From Pseudomonas sp. (GTDB taxonomy: Bacteria > Pseudomonadota > Gammaproteobacteria > Pseudomonadales > Pseudomonadaceae): a stretch of DNA of 64,000 nt. The notes below the pieces were generated by a model that did not search any database, had not been told where the DNA came from, and saw only the letters and a program-made list of their open reading frames with translations. Both the position numbers and the translations under genes were made by a program. How positions within the stretch are numbered: the stretch's first letter is position 1; each line of letters starts with the position of its first letter. Shown piece after piece: positions 42,379 through 51,676 of the stretch. Where the stretch lies: positions 1 through 64,000 of the forward strand of contig NZ_JAUXXP010000086.1 of the NCBI RefSeq assembly GCF_030684895.1. The letters are read 5' to 3'.

Positions 42379-42442
42379 GTGGGAGGGGCTTTAGCCGCGA
42401 CAGTGCTTCGCTTGAAATCGTCGCGGCTAAAGCCCCTCCCAC
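42379..42442. repeat. Inverted REP pair inside the ABC operon
   Basis: Facing REPs (42379-42400, 42421-42442) of the GGGGCTTTAGCCGCGA family lie between the two permease genes. Such BIMEs can set differential mRNA stability within an operon. Confidence 0.85.
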
Positions 42443-42444
42443 AG

Positions 42445-43542
42445 TCAGGTGGTCGCCTCGGTGAGCTTCTCGCGCTGCGGCCATTTCCACTTCAGTCGTG
42501 GCCGATAGAGGATCAGCACGTCACAGGCGAGCAGGAAGAACAGCATCATGCCCTGGAACAGTTGGGTGATCGCCTGGGGCAGGTTCATGGTCATCTGCGC
42601 GTTCTCGCCGCCCAGGTAGAGCAGGGCCATCAACAGGCTGGCGAACAGAATGCCGAGCGGATTCAGGCGGCCGAGAAAGGCCACGGTAATCGCCGCGTAG
42701 CCATAGCCCGGTGATACCTGCGGCACCAGTTGACCGATGGGGCCAGCCACTTCACCGACACCCGCCAACCCGGCCAGGCCGCCGCTGACCAGCAGGGCAA
42801 ACCACACCAGGCGCTTCTCGCGGAAGCCGACAAAACCGGCGGCGCGGCGGTCGAGGCCGAGCACCTTGATCTGAAAGCCAAGAAAGCTCTTATGCAGCAG
42901 CACCCACACCGCCATCAGGGCCAACAAGGCGAAGTACAGGCCGGCGTGCAGGCGGCCGTCCTCGCTGACCAGGGGCAGGCGGCTGGCATCGCCGAACATC
43001 GCCGATTCCGGGAAGTTAAAGCCCGCCGGGTCCTTGAGCGGGCCATGCACAAAGAACAGCAGCAGGTTCAGCGCGATGTAGTTGAGCATGATGCTGGTGA
43101 GGATTTCGTTGGCATTGAACTGCGTGCGCAGCCAGGCGGTCAGGCCGCCCCAGGCTGCGCCTGCCGCCATGCCGGCGAGCACCACCCAGACCAGCGCCCA
43201 GCGGCTGTCCCAATCGATGATCTGGATCGCCATGGCGCTGCCGGCCAGCGCGCCGAGCAGCAACTGGCCTTCGGCGCCGATATTCCAGATGCGCGCCTGA
43301 TAGGCCACCGCCAGACCGAGGGCGCAGAGCAGAATCGGCAGCGCCTTGACCAGCAGTTCGGAGACGCCGTACCAGTCGGCCAGTGGCGCGATCAGCAGGG
43401 TGTGCAGGGTTTCCAGCGGGTCATGGCCGAGCAAGGTGAACAGCAGCGCGCCGCTGATAAGGGTGAGCGCGGCGGCGAGCAGCGGCGACAGCCAGAGCAT
43501 GGCGCGCGATTGTTGGCCGCGCGGTTCGAGGGATAGCAACAT
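42445..43542 (-). CDS. Nucleoside ABC transporter permease 1 (BMP-type)
   Basis: A 365-residue permease with about nine helices. Family markers are LALAVAYQARIWNIGAEGQLLLGAL, NANEILTSIMLNYIA and GLDRRAAGFVGFREKRLVWFALLVSGGLAGLAG. The start 43542 (MLLSLEPRGQQSR) lies 11 bp after the ATPase stop, marking operon organisation. It forms the channel with the other permease. Confidence 0.87.
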   Translation of the reverse strand: MLLSLEPRGQQSRAMLWLSPLLAAALTLISGALLFTLLGHDPLETLHTLLIAPLADWYGVSELLVKALPILLCALGLAVAYQARIWNIGAEGQLLLGALAGSAMAIQIIDWDSRWALVWVVLAGMAAGAAWGGLTAWLRTQFNANEILTSIMLNYIALNLLLFFVHGPLKDPAGFNFPESAMFGDASRLPLVSEDGRLHAGLYFALLALMAVWVLLHKSFLGFQIKVLGLDRRAAGFVGFREKRLVWFALLVSGGLAGLAGVGEVAGPIGQLVPQVSPGYGYAAITVAFLGRLNPLGILFASLLMALLYLGGENAQMTMNLPQAITQLFQGMMLFFLLACDVLILYRPRLKWKWPQREKLTEATT

Positions 43543-43553
43543 CGATAACTCCG

Positions 43554-45125
43554 TCAGCTCAGGCTGGCAGCAGGTGCTGCTGGGGTAGTGGTAAGGGCAA
43601 TGGGGGCAAATTCGCCAGCCATCCAGCGGCCGACTTCTACGGCTTCGGTTTCTGCCGTGGCGGCCAGGGGCGAGAGCTTGCCGCTGCACAGCGCGCCGAT
43701 GCGGTCGCTGATCTGGAACAGCTCATCGAGGTCTTCGGAAATCACCAGAATCGCCGCGCCGGCATCGCGCAGGGCAATCAGCGCGCGATGAATCGCCGCC
43801 GCCGCACCGACGTCCACGCCCCAGGTCGGGTGCGCGGCAACCAGCAGTTTGGGGTTCTGCAGGATTTCGCGGCCGAGGATAAATTTCTGCAGGTTGCCGC
43901 CGGACAGGCTGCGTGCGGCTGCATCGGCATCTGGCGTCTTGACCGCGAAGCGCTGGATGATTTCGTCGGCCAGTGCGCGCACCTTGCCGCGCTGAATCAG
44001 ACCCTTGCTCAGCAGGCCTTGCTGAAAGGCGGTGAGCAGCGCGTTATCGCTCAGGCTCATATCCGGCACCGCGCCATGGCCCAGACGCTCGGCCGGGACA
44101 AAAGCCAGGCCCAGCTTGCGCCGCGCGTCCGGGTACAGGTCGGCAATCGGCTGCGTGTCCAGGCTGATGCGTTCGCGCTCGCTGCGCGGCAGGCGGGTTT
44201 CCCCGCTGAGCAGGGCGAGCAATTCGTCCTGGCCGTTACCCGCGACCCCGGCGATGCCGACGATCTCGCCGCTGCGCACTTCCAGGCGGATCTGGCTAAG
44301 GGTGCAGCCGAACGGGTCGGCGTTGTGCCAGCTGAGGTCGTCTACGCGTAGGCGCGGCAGACCGCCACCGGCTTTCGGGTAGCTGCTTTCCAGGCCTTCG
44401 GCGTCACCGACCATCAGCCGCGCCAGTTGCAGGTCGCTGCATTCGGCGGGCACGCAATGGCCTGATACCTTGCCGCCGCGCAGCACCGTGGCGCTCTGGC
44501 ACAGGGCACGCACTTCGCCTAGCTTGTGGCTGATAAACAGAATGCTGCAGCCCTCGGCAGCCAGGCGACGCAAGGTGACAAATAGCTCGTCGGCCTCTTG
44601 CGGAGTCAGCACCGAGGTCGGCTCATCGAGGATCAAGAGTTTGATGTCCTGCATCAGGCAGCGGACGATTTCCACCCGCTGGCGCTCGCCGATGGACAGG
44701 CTGTGCACCAAACGGCCCGGCTCGAGGGCCATGCCGTAACGCTGCGAGACCTCGCGAATCTTCGGCTCCAGCTGTTTCGGTGTGCCGGCCGCTGCGCCCA
44801 TGGCCAAGGCGATGTTCTCGGCCACGGTGAGGGTCTCGAACAGCGAAAAATGCTGGAACACCATGCCCACGCCCAGGCTGCGCGCCATGGCCGGGTCACG
44901 CATTTTCAAGGCCTCACCCTGCCAGCGCATCTCGCCGCTATCGGGCTGGGTAACGCCGTAGATGATCTTCATCAGCGTGCTTTTGCCGGCACCGTTCTCG
45001 CCGAGCAACGCATGGATTTCCCCAGGGGCGATGTTCAGGTCGATACGGTCGTTGGCCAGGCAGCCGGGGTAGCGCTTGCTGATACCGCTCAGCTGCAAGC
45101 GTGGAACAGAAGGGGAACTGGACAT
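43554..45125 (-). CDS. Nucleoside ABC transporter ATPase (two nucleotide-binding domains)
   Basis: A 523-residue duplicated ATPase. The first domain has Walker A GENGAGKST, signature LSIGERQRVEI and Walker B LLILDEPTSVLT; the second has a degenerate Walker A (GIAGVAGNGQDEL), LSGGNLQKFILGRE and the Walker B Asp replaced in LLVAAHPTWGVD, as usual for this family. It energises uptake of nucleosides or purine bases. First gene of its operon. Confidence 0.9.
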   Translation of the reverse strand: MSSSPSVPRLQLSGISKRYPGCLANDRIDLNIAPGEIHALLGENGAGKSTLMKIIYGVTQPDSGEMRWQGEALKMRDPAMARSLGVGMVFQHFSLFETLTVAENIALAMGAAAGTPKQLEPKIREVSQRYGMALEPGRLVHSLSIGERQRVEIVRCLMQDIKLLILDEPTSVLTPQEADELFVTLRRLAAEGCSILFISHKLGEVRALCQSATVLRGGKVSGHCVPAECSDLQLARLMVGDAEGLESSYPKAGGGLPRLRVDDLSWHNADPFGCTLSQIRLEVRSGEIVGIAGVAGNGQDELLALLSGETRLPRSERERISLDTQPIADLYPDARRKLGLAFVPAERLGHGAVPDMSLSDNALLTAFQQGLLSKGLIQRGKVRALADEIIQRFAVKTPDADAAARSLSGGNLQKFILGREILQNPKLLVAAHPTWGVDVGAAAAIHRALIALRDAGAAILVISEDLDELFQISDRIGALCSGKLSPLAATAETEAVEVGRWMAGEFAPIALTTTPAAPAASLS

Positions 45126-45372
45126 GGACAGAGGCTCGGGAATGACAACTGGTCTGGCTAAAGCAAAAAGCTGGCCATGGGGTCAGAAAAGCCGCTGTGT
45201 AGCGTCAGCGTAAGGTCCATCACAACCGCCTGCCTGGCGGAGGCTCCAGCGTGGTGCATGGTCTTGATGGTCGGTGCGTTTTGGCGCATCGCGGGCAATA
45301 ACTGGGCGTCCCCCCCGCTCCTACAGAGGCTCGCAGCCGAGCCTGCGATTCTTCGTAACGACTCTATCCCTT

Positions 45373-45394
45373 GTAGGAGCGGGCTTGCCCGCGA
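45373..45394. repeat. REP, GAGCGGGCTTGCCCGCGA family
   Basis: A single copy 23 bp downstream of the second RAYT's stop codon, in the 292-bp gap upstream of the ABC operon. A diverged partner arm (ATCGCGGGCAATAA ... CCCGCTCCTAC) lies at about 45288-45325. Confidence 0.8.
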
Positions 45395-45417
45395 TAAATC
45401 CTGAGACCGGCGCAGGC

Positions 45418-45876
45418 TCACAGCCACACCGCATCCCATAACGGGTAATCGCTTATGCGCTTTACCAGGCCGGCGCGTAATGGATTGGCGACGATATAAC
45501 GAGCCGCCGATTGCAGGTCCTCATCTTGGCGCAGCGCGCGGTCGTGGTAACCCGGCTGCCAAATTGGGCCCTGTGCGCCGAGTAGCTGATTGATCTGCCG
45601 TGCGCTGTTGCTCTTGATGCGCCGCATCAGTTCATCCAGAGAGCCTGCCTGCAGTTGCACCAGCCAGTGCAGGTGATCGGGCATTACTACCCAGGCCAGA
45701 GACGCGACCTGTTGTTGCTCATGGGCTGTGCGTAGTTCAGTGATCAGTAAACAAGCCAGTCTGAAATCGCTGAATAGCGGACGGCGTTGCAGCAGGGTGG
45801 TGGTTAGCAGGTAAATGCGTTCGGGTTCTGAATGGCGGCCACGTCGCAGGCTATGACCATGGGGTTTTGTAGGCAT
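45418..45876 (-). CDS. REP-associated tyrosine transposase (RAYT) 2
   Basis: A 152-residue RAYT with His68-Leu-His70 (MPDHLHWLV) and Tyr110 (WQPGYHDRALR). It is clearly paralogous to RAYT 1 (shared SARQIN, ARYIVANPLRAGLV, DYPLWDAVWL), but is flanked by the other REP family, GAGCGGGCTTGCCCGCGA. The start 45876 (MPTKPHGHSLRRG) begins the homology. A basic N-terminus may contact REP DNA. Confidence 0.9.
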   Translation of the reverse strand: MPTKPHGHSLRRGRHSEPERIYLLTTTLLQRRPLFSDFRLACLLITELRTAHEQQQVASLAWVVMPDHLHWLVQLQAGSLDELMRRIKSNSARQINQLLGAQGPIWQPGYHDRALRQDEDLQSAARYIVANPLRAGLVKRISDYPLWDAVWL

Positions 45877-45908
45877 TCCATTGCCTCTTGTGGCGTATCC
45901 GAGATTGA

Positions 45909-45995
45909 TCGCGGGCAAGCCCGCTCCTACGAGGGGCGGCGTGACCGAAACTGCAGGATGACTGCACTCATCTGTAGGAGCGGGCTTGCCCGCGA
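45909..45995. repeat. Inverted REP pair upstream of RAYT 2
   Basis: Facing copies (45909-45930 and 45974-45995) of the GAGCGGGCTTGCCCGCGA family between RAYT 2 and the IMPACT gene. Confidence 0.88.
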
Positions 45996-46053
45996 TAATT
46001 GGTGAAATAGGCTGCAGTCTGACAGACACAATCAGAAGCGTAGTGCAGTGGAT

Positions 46054-46638
46054 CTACTGCGGCCGCAGCTCAATCCGCCCACGGCTGATATCCGCCAGCA
46101 GCCGTTGCAGCTCGGCAACCCTTGGCGCAGGTACAGCCAGGTGCAATTCGGCGCCGCTAGCGTCGTAGGTTTCTTTTTCCAGCAGGCAGTCCAGTTCGCT
46201 CAGGCGCGCCTTGAGCAGCGGCAGTTCGGCGAACAGGCAATGGCAGCGGTACTGCTCGCGGGCCACCAGCTCGATGCGCGGGGCGCTTTGCAGGCATTTG
46301 TTGGCGCTGCCGCCATAGGCGCGGGCCAGGCCGCCGGTGCCGAGTTGGATGCCGCCGTACCAGCGGATCACCAGTACCGCTACCTGATCCATCTCCTGGC
46401 TCTCGATGGCTGCCAGTATCGGCCGCCCAGCCGTGCCTCCCGGTTCACCGTCGTCACTGAAGCGGTACTGCTGGCCGACTTTCCAGGCCCAGCAGTTATG
46501 GCTGGCGCTGGCGTCGCTGTGTGCCGCGATAAACGCTTGCGCCTCGGCCGCGCTGGTAACCGGCGCGGCGAGGGCGATAAAGCGGCTTTTGCGAATTTCC
46601 TCGCGGTACTCGCAAGGGCCGAGCAGGGTGAAGGGCAT
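46054..46638 (-). CDS. IMPACT/YigZ-family protein
   Basis: A 194-residue UPF0029 protein: N-terminal IMPACT domain (KSRFIALAAPVTSAAEAQAFIAAHSDASASHNCWAWKVG ... DDGEPGGTAGRPIL, VLVIRWYGGIQLGTGGLARAYGG) and a C-terminal ferredoxin-like domain. Homologues bind nucleic acid or ribosomes, but the bacterial role is unclear. The start overlaps the stop of the RutR-like regulator by one base (TGATG). Confidence 0.85.
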   Translation of the reverse strand: MPFTLLGPCEYREEIRKSRFIALAAPVTSAAEAQAFIAAHSDASASHNCWAWKVGQQYRFSDDGEPGGTAGRPILAAIESQEMDQVAVLVIRWYGGIQLGTGGLARAYGGSANKCLQSAPRIELVAREQYRCHCLFAELPLLKARLSELDCLLEKETYDASGAELHLAVPAPRVAELQRLLADISRGRIELRPQ

Positions 46639-47309
46639 CAGGCGTCTTTGGCAGGAGGCGTCAGACCGCAGCCCTTGAGGATGATGCGAATCAGGTTGTC
46701 GCCGGCTTCTTCATAGTCCTGCTTGGTCAGGCGCGCGCGGCCGGTAACCCGGCAGATCTGCGAGGAAAAATCGGCGTAATGTTGGGTGCTGCCCCATAGC
46801 AGGAAGATCAGGTGCACTGGGTCCACCGGGTCCATCTTGCCGGCGGCGCTCCAGGCGGCGAACACCGCCGCGCGGCCACGGAACCAGGCCTGGTAATCCT
46901 GATTGAGCATCAGCGACAGGTGCTCGCCGCCGCTGATCACTTCCATCGCATAGATGCGCGAAGCTTTCGGGTGGCGGCGGGAAAATTCCATCTTGGCGCG
47001 GATATAGCCGGCCAGCGCGATGGCTGGGTCGTCGTCGACAGTCAGGTTGTTGAAGGTGCTGTCCCACAGTTCGAGGATGTTCACCAGCACTGCCTGATAC
47101 AGCCCCAGCTTGTTGCTGAAGTAGTAATGCAGGTTGGCTTTGGGCAGCCCGACGTTCTGCGCGATGGTGTTCATGCTGGTGCCTTTGAAGCCGTGACGGG
47201 CGAACTCTTCCTCGGCAGCCTTGATGATCGCTTCTTCGTTTTTCTGCCGAATCCGGCCGGCAGGTTTGTTGTTCGGATCGGCTCGGTGCGCAAGTACTTC
47301 AACAGTCAT
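46638..47309 (-). CDS. TetR-family regulator, RutR-like
   Basis: A 223-residue regulator. The N-terminal helix-turn-helix is GTSMNTIAQNVGLPKANLHYYFSNKLGLY. The C-terminal half (SRRHPKASRIYAMEVISGG, DPVHLIFLLWGSTQHYADF, DNLIRIILKG) closely resembles E. coli RutR, the uracil/thymine-sensing regulator of pyrimidine and purine genes. The start is chosen at 47309 (MTVEVLAHRAD). Location near nucleoside transport genes and the RutR-like boxes at 38088 and 40582 suggest it controls purine use. Confidence 0.83.
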   Translation of the reverse strand: MTVEVLAHRADPNNKPAGRIRQKNEEAIIKAAEEEFARHGFKGTSMNTIAQNVGLPKANLHYYFSNKLGLYQAVLVNILELWDSTFNNLTVDDDPAIALAGYIRAKMEFSRRHPKASRIYAMEVISGGEHLSLMLNQDYQAWFRGRAAVFAAWSAAGKMDPVDPVHLIFLLWGSTQHYADFSSQICRVTGRARLTKQDYEEAGDNLIRIILKGCGLTPPAKDA

Positions 47310-47477
47310 GGGCGGTTCCGCAGTGGTCAGGTTTTCGGACGATTGCACTGATAACCCAGCGCCGCTTAGGTGACAAGCGCGAGGGGAGGGAAAAGCGCTA
47401 TATGCGCCATTTAATCGGGCTTTTGCACTGTCTTTGTGCGTGTTCTGCAAGCATTAGCACCAATTTTCAGCGAGCCT

Positions 47478-48395
47478 TCATGCCTCTGCCAGGGCCTCCA
47501 GAAAACTCTCCAGCACCAGATGCGGGCGGCGGCCTTTGCGTGTCACCGAGGCCAGGCTGATGTCGTAGAAGCGGCTGGCCGGCTTGAGTACGCGCAGGCG
47601 GCCCTGTTGCACCCAGGCCTGGGCGTAATGGTCGGGCAGGTAACCGATATAGCGCCCGGTGAGGATCAGAAAGGCCATGCCTTCGCGGTCCGAGGCGCTG
47701 GCGGTGCAATTGAGTGCCTGGTAATGGCTCTGCACCTCGGGCGGCAGGCGGAAGGTCGGCGCGATGGCTTCCTGGCTGTTTAGGCGCTCATCCTCCAGCT
47801 GCTGATCATCGACATAGAACAGCGGGTGGCCGACCGCGCAGTAGAGCAGCGAACGCTCGTCGTACAGCGCCTGGTATTCCAGACCGGACAACGCCACGGT
47901 CTGCGGCACCACGCCGATATGCAGGCGGCCGTCGAGCACGCCTTGCTCGACCTCGCTTGGCGGGGTCATGCGGATATGGATATGCACGTCCGGGCCGCGT
48001 TCTTTCAGGCGCGCCAGGGCGTTGGTGATGCGCATATGCGGCACCGTCACCAGGTTGTCGGTCAGGCCGATATTCAGCTCGCCGCGCAGGTGCTGGTGCA
48101 GGCCGTTGACCTCAGTGCGAAAGCTCTCCAGTGCCGCCAGCAACTGCTGGGTGCTCTGGTACACCTCGCGGCCTTCTTCGGTCAGGGCAAAGCCGGCGCG
48201 GCCGCGTTGGCACAGACGCAGGCCGAGGCGCTGTTCCAGGTCGCTCATCTGCTGGCTGATCGCCGAGCGGCCGATGCCCAGCGCGCTTTCCGCTGCAGAA
48301 AAACCGCCGCATTCCACCACGCTGCGAAACAGCTTGAGCAGGCGAATATCAAAATCACTGACCTGGGCCAGCGGATCGGGGCGGCGGGTGCTCAT
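47478..48395 (-). CDS. LysR-family regulator divergent from bauA
   Basis: A 305-residue LysR protein with an N-terminal winged helix (LRLFRSVVECGGFSAAESALGIGRSAISQQMSDLEQRLGL-type) and an effector domain. It is divergent from the beta-alanine transaminase gene with a 137-bp gap holding a TTTAG-N11-CTAAA operator. It probably activates bauA in response to beta-alanine or a polyamine product, and may correspond to BauR; I did not verify this. Confidence 0.82.
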   Translation of the reverse strand: MSTRRPDPLAQVSDFDIRLLKLFRSVVECGGFSAAESALGIGRSAISQQMSDLEQRLGLRLCQRGRAGFALTEEGREVYQSTQQLLAALESFRTEVNGLHQHLRGELNIGLTDNLVTVPHMRITNALARLKERGPDVHIHIRMTPPSEVEQGVLDGRLHIGVVPQTVALSGLEYQALYDERSLLYCAVGHPLFYVDDQQLEDERLNSQEAIAPTFRLPPEVQSHYQALNCTASASDREGMAFLILTGRYIGYLPDHYAQAWVQQGRLRVLKPASRFYDISLASVTRKGRRPHLVLESFLEALAEA

Positions 48396-48411
48396 TGGTT
48401 GTGGCTCATTG

Positions 48412-48432
48412 TTTAGTAGATGGTTAACTAAA
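48412..48432. promoter_or_regulatory. LysR-type operator in the lysR-bauA gap
   Basis: A dyad TTTAG-N11-CTAAA satisfies the T-N11-A rule of LysR boxes. It begins 17 bp upstream of the lysR start and ends 100 bp before bauA, as expected for autorepression plus divergent activation. Confidence 0.68.
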
Positions 48433-48532
48433 GATAAGAAGAGTCGTGTTTTCCTGACTCTAAGCCCGTGGCACCTTTGCTGGCAACTGCTTCTCCTTAT
48501 AAGAACATCGCCCTTCCTTGCGAGGCCGCACC

Positions 48533-49879
48533 ATGAACATGCCGCAGACCGAAACCCCGTCCCTGGCCAGCCAGCTCAAGCTGGATGCGCACTGGATGCC
48601 GTTTTCCGCCAACCGCAACTTCAAGCGCGACCCGCGTTTGATCGTCGGTGCCGACGGCAACTACTTTATCGACGACAAGGGCCGCCGCGTGTTCGACAGC
48701 CTGTCCGGGCTGTGGACCTGTGGTGCCGGGCACAACCGCAAGGAAATTCAGGAGGCCGTGGCCAAGCAGCTGGGCACCCTGGACTACGCGCCGGGCTTCC
48801 AGTACGGCCATCCGCTGTCCTATCAGTTGGCGGAGAAAATCACCGAGCTGACCCCGGCCGGCCTCGACCACGTGTTCTACACCGACTCCGGCTCCGAGTG
48901 CGCCGACACCTCGGTGAAGATGGCCAAGGCCTACTGGCGCCTGAAAGGCCAACCGAGCAAAACCAAATTTATCGGCCGTGCCCGTGGCTACCACGGCGTG
49001 AACATCGCCGGCACCTCGCTGGGCGGCATCGGCGGTAACCGCAAGATGTTCGGCCAGATGATGGACGCCGACCACCTGCCGCACACCCTGCAAGCGCACC
49101 TGGCCTTCACCAAGGGCATGGCGGCAACCGGCGGTGTCGAGCTGGCCAACGAGCTGCTGAAGCTGATCGAACTGCACGACGCCTCGAACATCGCCGCCGT
49201 TATCGTCGAGCCGATGTCCGGCTCCGCGGGCGTGATTGTGCCGCCAGTCGGCTACCTGCAGCGCCTGCGTGAAATCTGCACCCAGCACAACATCCTGCTG
49301 ATCTTCGACGAAGTGATCACCGCCTACGGCCGCATGGGCAAGTGGACCGGTGCCGAATACTTCGGCGTGGTCCCGGACCTGATGAACACCGCCAAGCAGA
49401 TCACCAACGGCGCGATTCCGCTGGGCGCGGTGATCGCCTCCAGCGAGATCTACAACACCTTTATGAACCAGGCGATCCCTGAGCACATGGTCGAGTTCGG
49501 CCACGGCTACACCTACTCGGGCCACCCGGTCGCCTGCGCCGCCGGCCTGGCAACCCTGGAGCTGCTCAAGCGCGACAACCTGATCGAGCAATCCGCCGCC
49601 CTGGCGCCGATCTTTGAAGAAAAGCTGCACAGCCTCAAGGGCAGCAAGAACGTCATCGACATCCGCAACTGCGGCCTGGCTGGCGCAATCCAGATCGCCC
49701 CGCGTGACGGCGACCCGGTGATCCGTCCCTTCGAGGCCGGCATCAAACTGTGGAACGCCGGCTTCTACGTACGTTTCGGCGGCGACACCCTGCAGTTCGG
49801 GCCAACCTTCAACACCACGCCCGAGCAGCTGGACTCCGTGTTCAACGCCGTCGGCGATGTGCTGAACAGCCTGGATTGA
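48533..49879 (+). CDS. bauA: Beta-alanine/omega-amino acid:pyruvate aminotransferase
   Basis: A 448-residue class III aminotransferase moving the amino group of beta-alanine to pyruvate, giving malonate semialdehyde and alanine. It shows the omega-transaminase start LDAHWMPFSANRNFKRDPRLIVGADGNYF, Asp in LIFDEVITAYGRMG for the PLP nitrogen and Lys in NTAKQITNGAIPLGAV as Schiff base. It leads the catabolic set with BauC. The start ATG 48533 is followed by family homology. Confidence 0.93.
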   Translation: MNMPQTETPSLASQLKLDAHWMPFSANRNFKRDPRLIVGADGNYFIDDKGRRVFDSLSGLWTCGAGHNRKEIQEAVAKQLGTLDYAPGFQYGHPLSYQLAEKITELTPAGLDHVFYTDSGSECADTSVKMAKAYWRLKGQPSKTKFIGRARGYHGVNIAGTSLGGIGGNRKMFGQMMDADHLPHTLQAHLAFTKGMAATGGVELANELLKLIELHDASNIAAVIVEPMSGSAGVIVPPVGYLQRLREICTQHNILLIFDEVITAYGRMGKWTGAEYFGVVPDLMNTAKQITNGAIPLGAVIASSEIYNTFMNQAIPEHMVEFGHGYTYSGHPVACAAGLATLELLKRDNLIEQSAALAPIFEEKLHSLKGSKNVIDIRNCGLAGAIQIAPRDGDPVIRPFEAGIKLWNAGFYVRFGGDTLQFGPTFNTTPEQLDSVFNAVGDVLNSLD

Positions 49880-49888
49880 TGCTTGTCT

Positions 49889-49990
49889 CCCCTCTCCCAT
49901 TCATGGGAGAGGGGCCGGGGGAGAGGGCTGCGGCCGCGTAAAAGCCAAAGCCCCTCTCCCTAACCCTCCCCCGCAGGCGGGAGAGGGGAC
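49889..49990. repeat. CCCTCTCCC-type intergenic repeat
   Basis: CCCCTCTCCC and GGGAGAGGGG arms occur in opposed pairs around ATTCATG and GCAGGC loops between bauA and bauC. The same family occurs at 51677-51812. Confidence 0.75.
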
Positions 49991-50065
49991 GCCCGCAACG
50001 GGGCATGAATTTCGGTAAATGAGCCATGGCTCATCTGCCCAACGAATTACCAACGAGGAAGACCC

Positions 50066-51562
50066 ATGACCATCGTTACCCACCTGATTCACGGCGAACT
50101 GACTGCCGGCACCGGCCGTAGCGCTGACGTGTTCAACCCGTCCACCGGCGCCGCCACCAAGAAAGTTGCCCTGGCCGATCGCGCCACCATGCAACTGGCC
50201 ATCGACTCGGCCAAGAGCGCCTTCCCGGCCTGGCGCAACACCCCGCCAGCCAAGCGCGCCCAGGTGATGTTCCGCTTCAAGCAGCTGCTGGAGCAGCACG
50301 AAGCGACCATCTCCAAGCTGATCAGCGAAGAGCACGGCAAAACCCTGGAAGACGCCGCCGGTGAACTCAAGCGCGGCATCGAAAACGTCGAATTTGCCTG
50401 CGCCGCCCCGGAAATTCTCAAGGGCGAGTACAGCCGTAACGTCGGCCCGAACATCGACGCCTGGAGCGACATGCAGCCAATCGGCGTCGTCGCTGGCATC
50501 ACCCCGTTCAACTTCCCGGCCATGGTGCCGCTGTGGATGTACCCGCTGGCCATCGTCTGCGGTAACTGCTTTATCTTGAAGCCGTCCGAGCGTGATCCAA
50601 GTTCCACCCTGTATATCGCCCAACTGCTGCAAGAGGCCGGTCTGCCAAAAGGCGTGCTCAACGTGGTGCACGGCGACAAGGAAGCGGTGGACGCGCTGAT
50701 CGAAGCGCCGGAAGTCAAAGCCCTGAGCTTTGTTGGCTCCACGCCAATTGCCGAATACATCTACAGCGAAGGCACCAAGCGCGGTAAGCGCGTCCAGGCC
50801 CTGGGCGGCGCGAAGAACCACGCGGTGCTGATGCCCGATGCCGACCTGGACAACGCCGTTAGCGCACTGATGGGCGCGGCCTACGGCTCCTGCGGCGAGC
50901 GCTGCATGGCTATCTCGGTGGCCGTGTGCGTAGGCGACCAGATCGCCGATGCCCTGGTCGAGAAGATCGTGCCGCAAATCAAGGCGCTGAAAATCGGTGC
51001 TGGCACCTCTTGCGGCCTGGACATGGGCCCGCTGGTTACCGGCGCGGCGCGTGACAAGGTCAAAGGCTATATCGACGCCGGTGTGGCTCAGGGCGCAAGC
51101 CTGGTGGTCGACGGCCGCGATTTGGTGGTGGCCGGCCATGAGAATGGTTATTTCGTCGGCGGCACGCTTTTTGACAGCGTCACGCCTGAGATGACCATCT
51201 ACACCGACGAAATCTTCGGCCCAGTGCTGTGCATCGTCCGCGTCGGCAGCCTGGAAGCAGCCATGCAGCTGATCAACGACCACGAATACGGCAACGGCAC
51301 CTGCATCTTCACCCGCGATGGTGAAGCGGCCCGCCTGTTCTGCGACGAAATCGAAGTCGGCATGGTCGGCGTCAACGTACCGCTGCCGGTGCCGGTCAGC
51401 TACCACAGCTTCGGCGGCTGGAAGCGCTCGCTGTTCGGCGACCTGCACGCCTACGGCCCGGACGGTGTGCGCTTCTACACCCGCAAAAAAGCCATCACCC
51501 AGCGCTGGCCGCAGCGCGCCTCGCATGAGGCGGCGCAGTTCGCTTTCCCGAGTAATGGCTAA
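50066..51562 (+). CDS. bauC: (Methyl)malonate-semialdehyde dehydrogenase, CoA-acylating
   Basis: A 498-residue aldehyde dehydrogenase converting malonate semialdehyde (or the methyl form) to acetyl-CoA (or propionyl-CoA). It has GITPFNFPAMVPLWMYPLAIVCGNCFILKPSERDPS, the NAD loop FVGSTPIAEYIY and the catalytic Cys in YGSCGERCMAISVAV. Placed after bauA it completes beta-alanine breakdown. A MmsA-type function on valine metabolites is the alternative. Ends at a strong terminator. Confidence 0.9.
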   Translation: MTIVTHLIHGELTAGTGRSADVFNPSTGAATKKVALADRATMQLAIDSAKSAFPAWRNTPPAKRAQVMFRFKQLLEQHEATISKLISEEHGKTLEDAAGELKRGIENVEFACAAPEILKGEYSRNVGPNIDAWSDMQPIGVVAGITPFNFPAMVPLWMYPLAIVCGNCFILKPSERDPSSTLYIAQLLQEAGLPKGVLNVVHGDKEAVDALIEAPEVKALSFVGSTPIAEYIYSEGTKRGKRVQALGGAKNHAVLMPDADLDNAVSALMGAAYGSCGERCMAISVAVCVGDQIADALVEKIVPQIKALKIGAGTSCGLDMGPLVTGAARDKVKGYIDAGVAQGASLVVDGRDLVVAGHENGYFVGGTLFDSVTPEMTIYTDEIFGPVLCIVRVGSLEAAMQLINDHEYGNGTCIFTRDGEAARLFCDEIEVGMVGVNVPLPVPVSYHSFGGWKRSLFGDLHAYGPDGVRFYTRKKAITQRWPQRASHEAAQFAFPSNG

Positions 51563-51573
51563 GTAACACCCAA

Positions 51574-51607
51574 GGGGGCTGATCGCAGGATCAGCCCCCT
51601 TTTTTTA
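51574..51607 (+). terminator. Rho-independent terminator of bauC
   Basis: An 11-bp perfect stem (GGGGGCTGATC / GATCAGCCCCC) with a GCAG loop is followed by eight T residues. Confidence 0.93.
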
Positions 51608-51676
51608 GATGTGGATGACGACCTATAGGAGCCAGCTTGCTGGCGATCTTCGCGACCATCCGCGTGCATGCGATCA

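Noticed and set aside
37036..42442. CRISPR-like impression from many similar 22-bp repeats
   Set aside because: Repeats occur as irregular inverted pairs, not as evenly spaced direct repeats with unique spacers; they are REP/BIME sequences.
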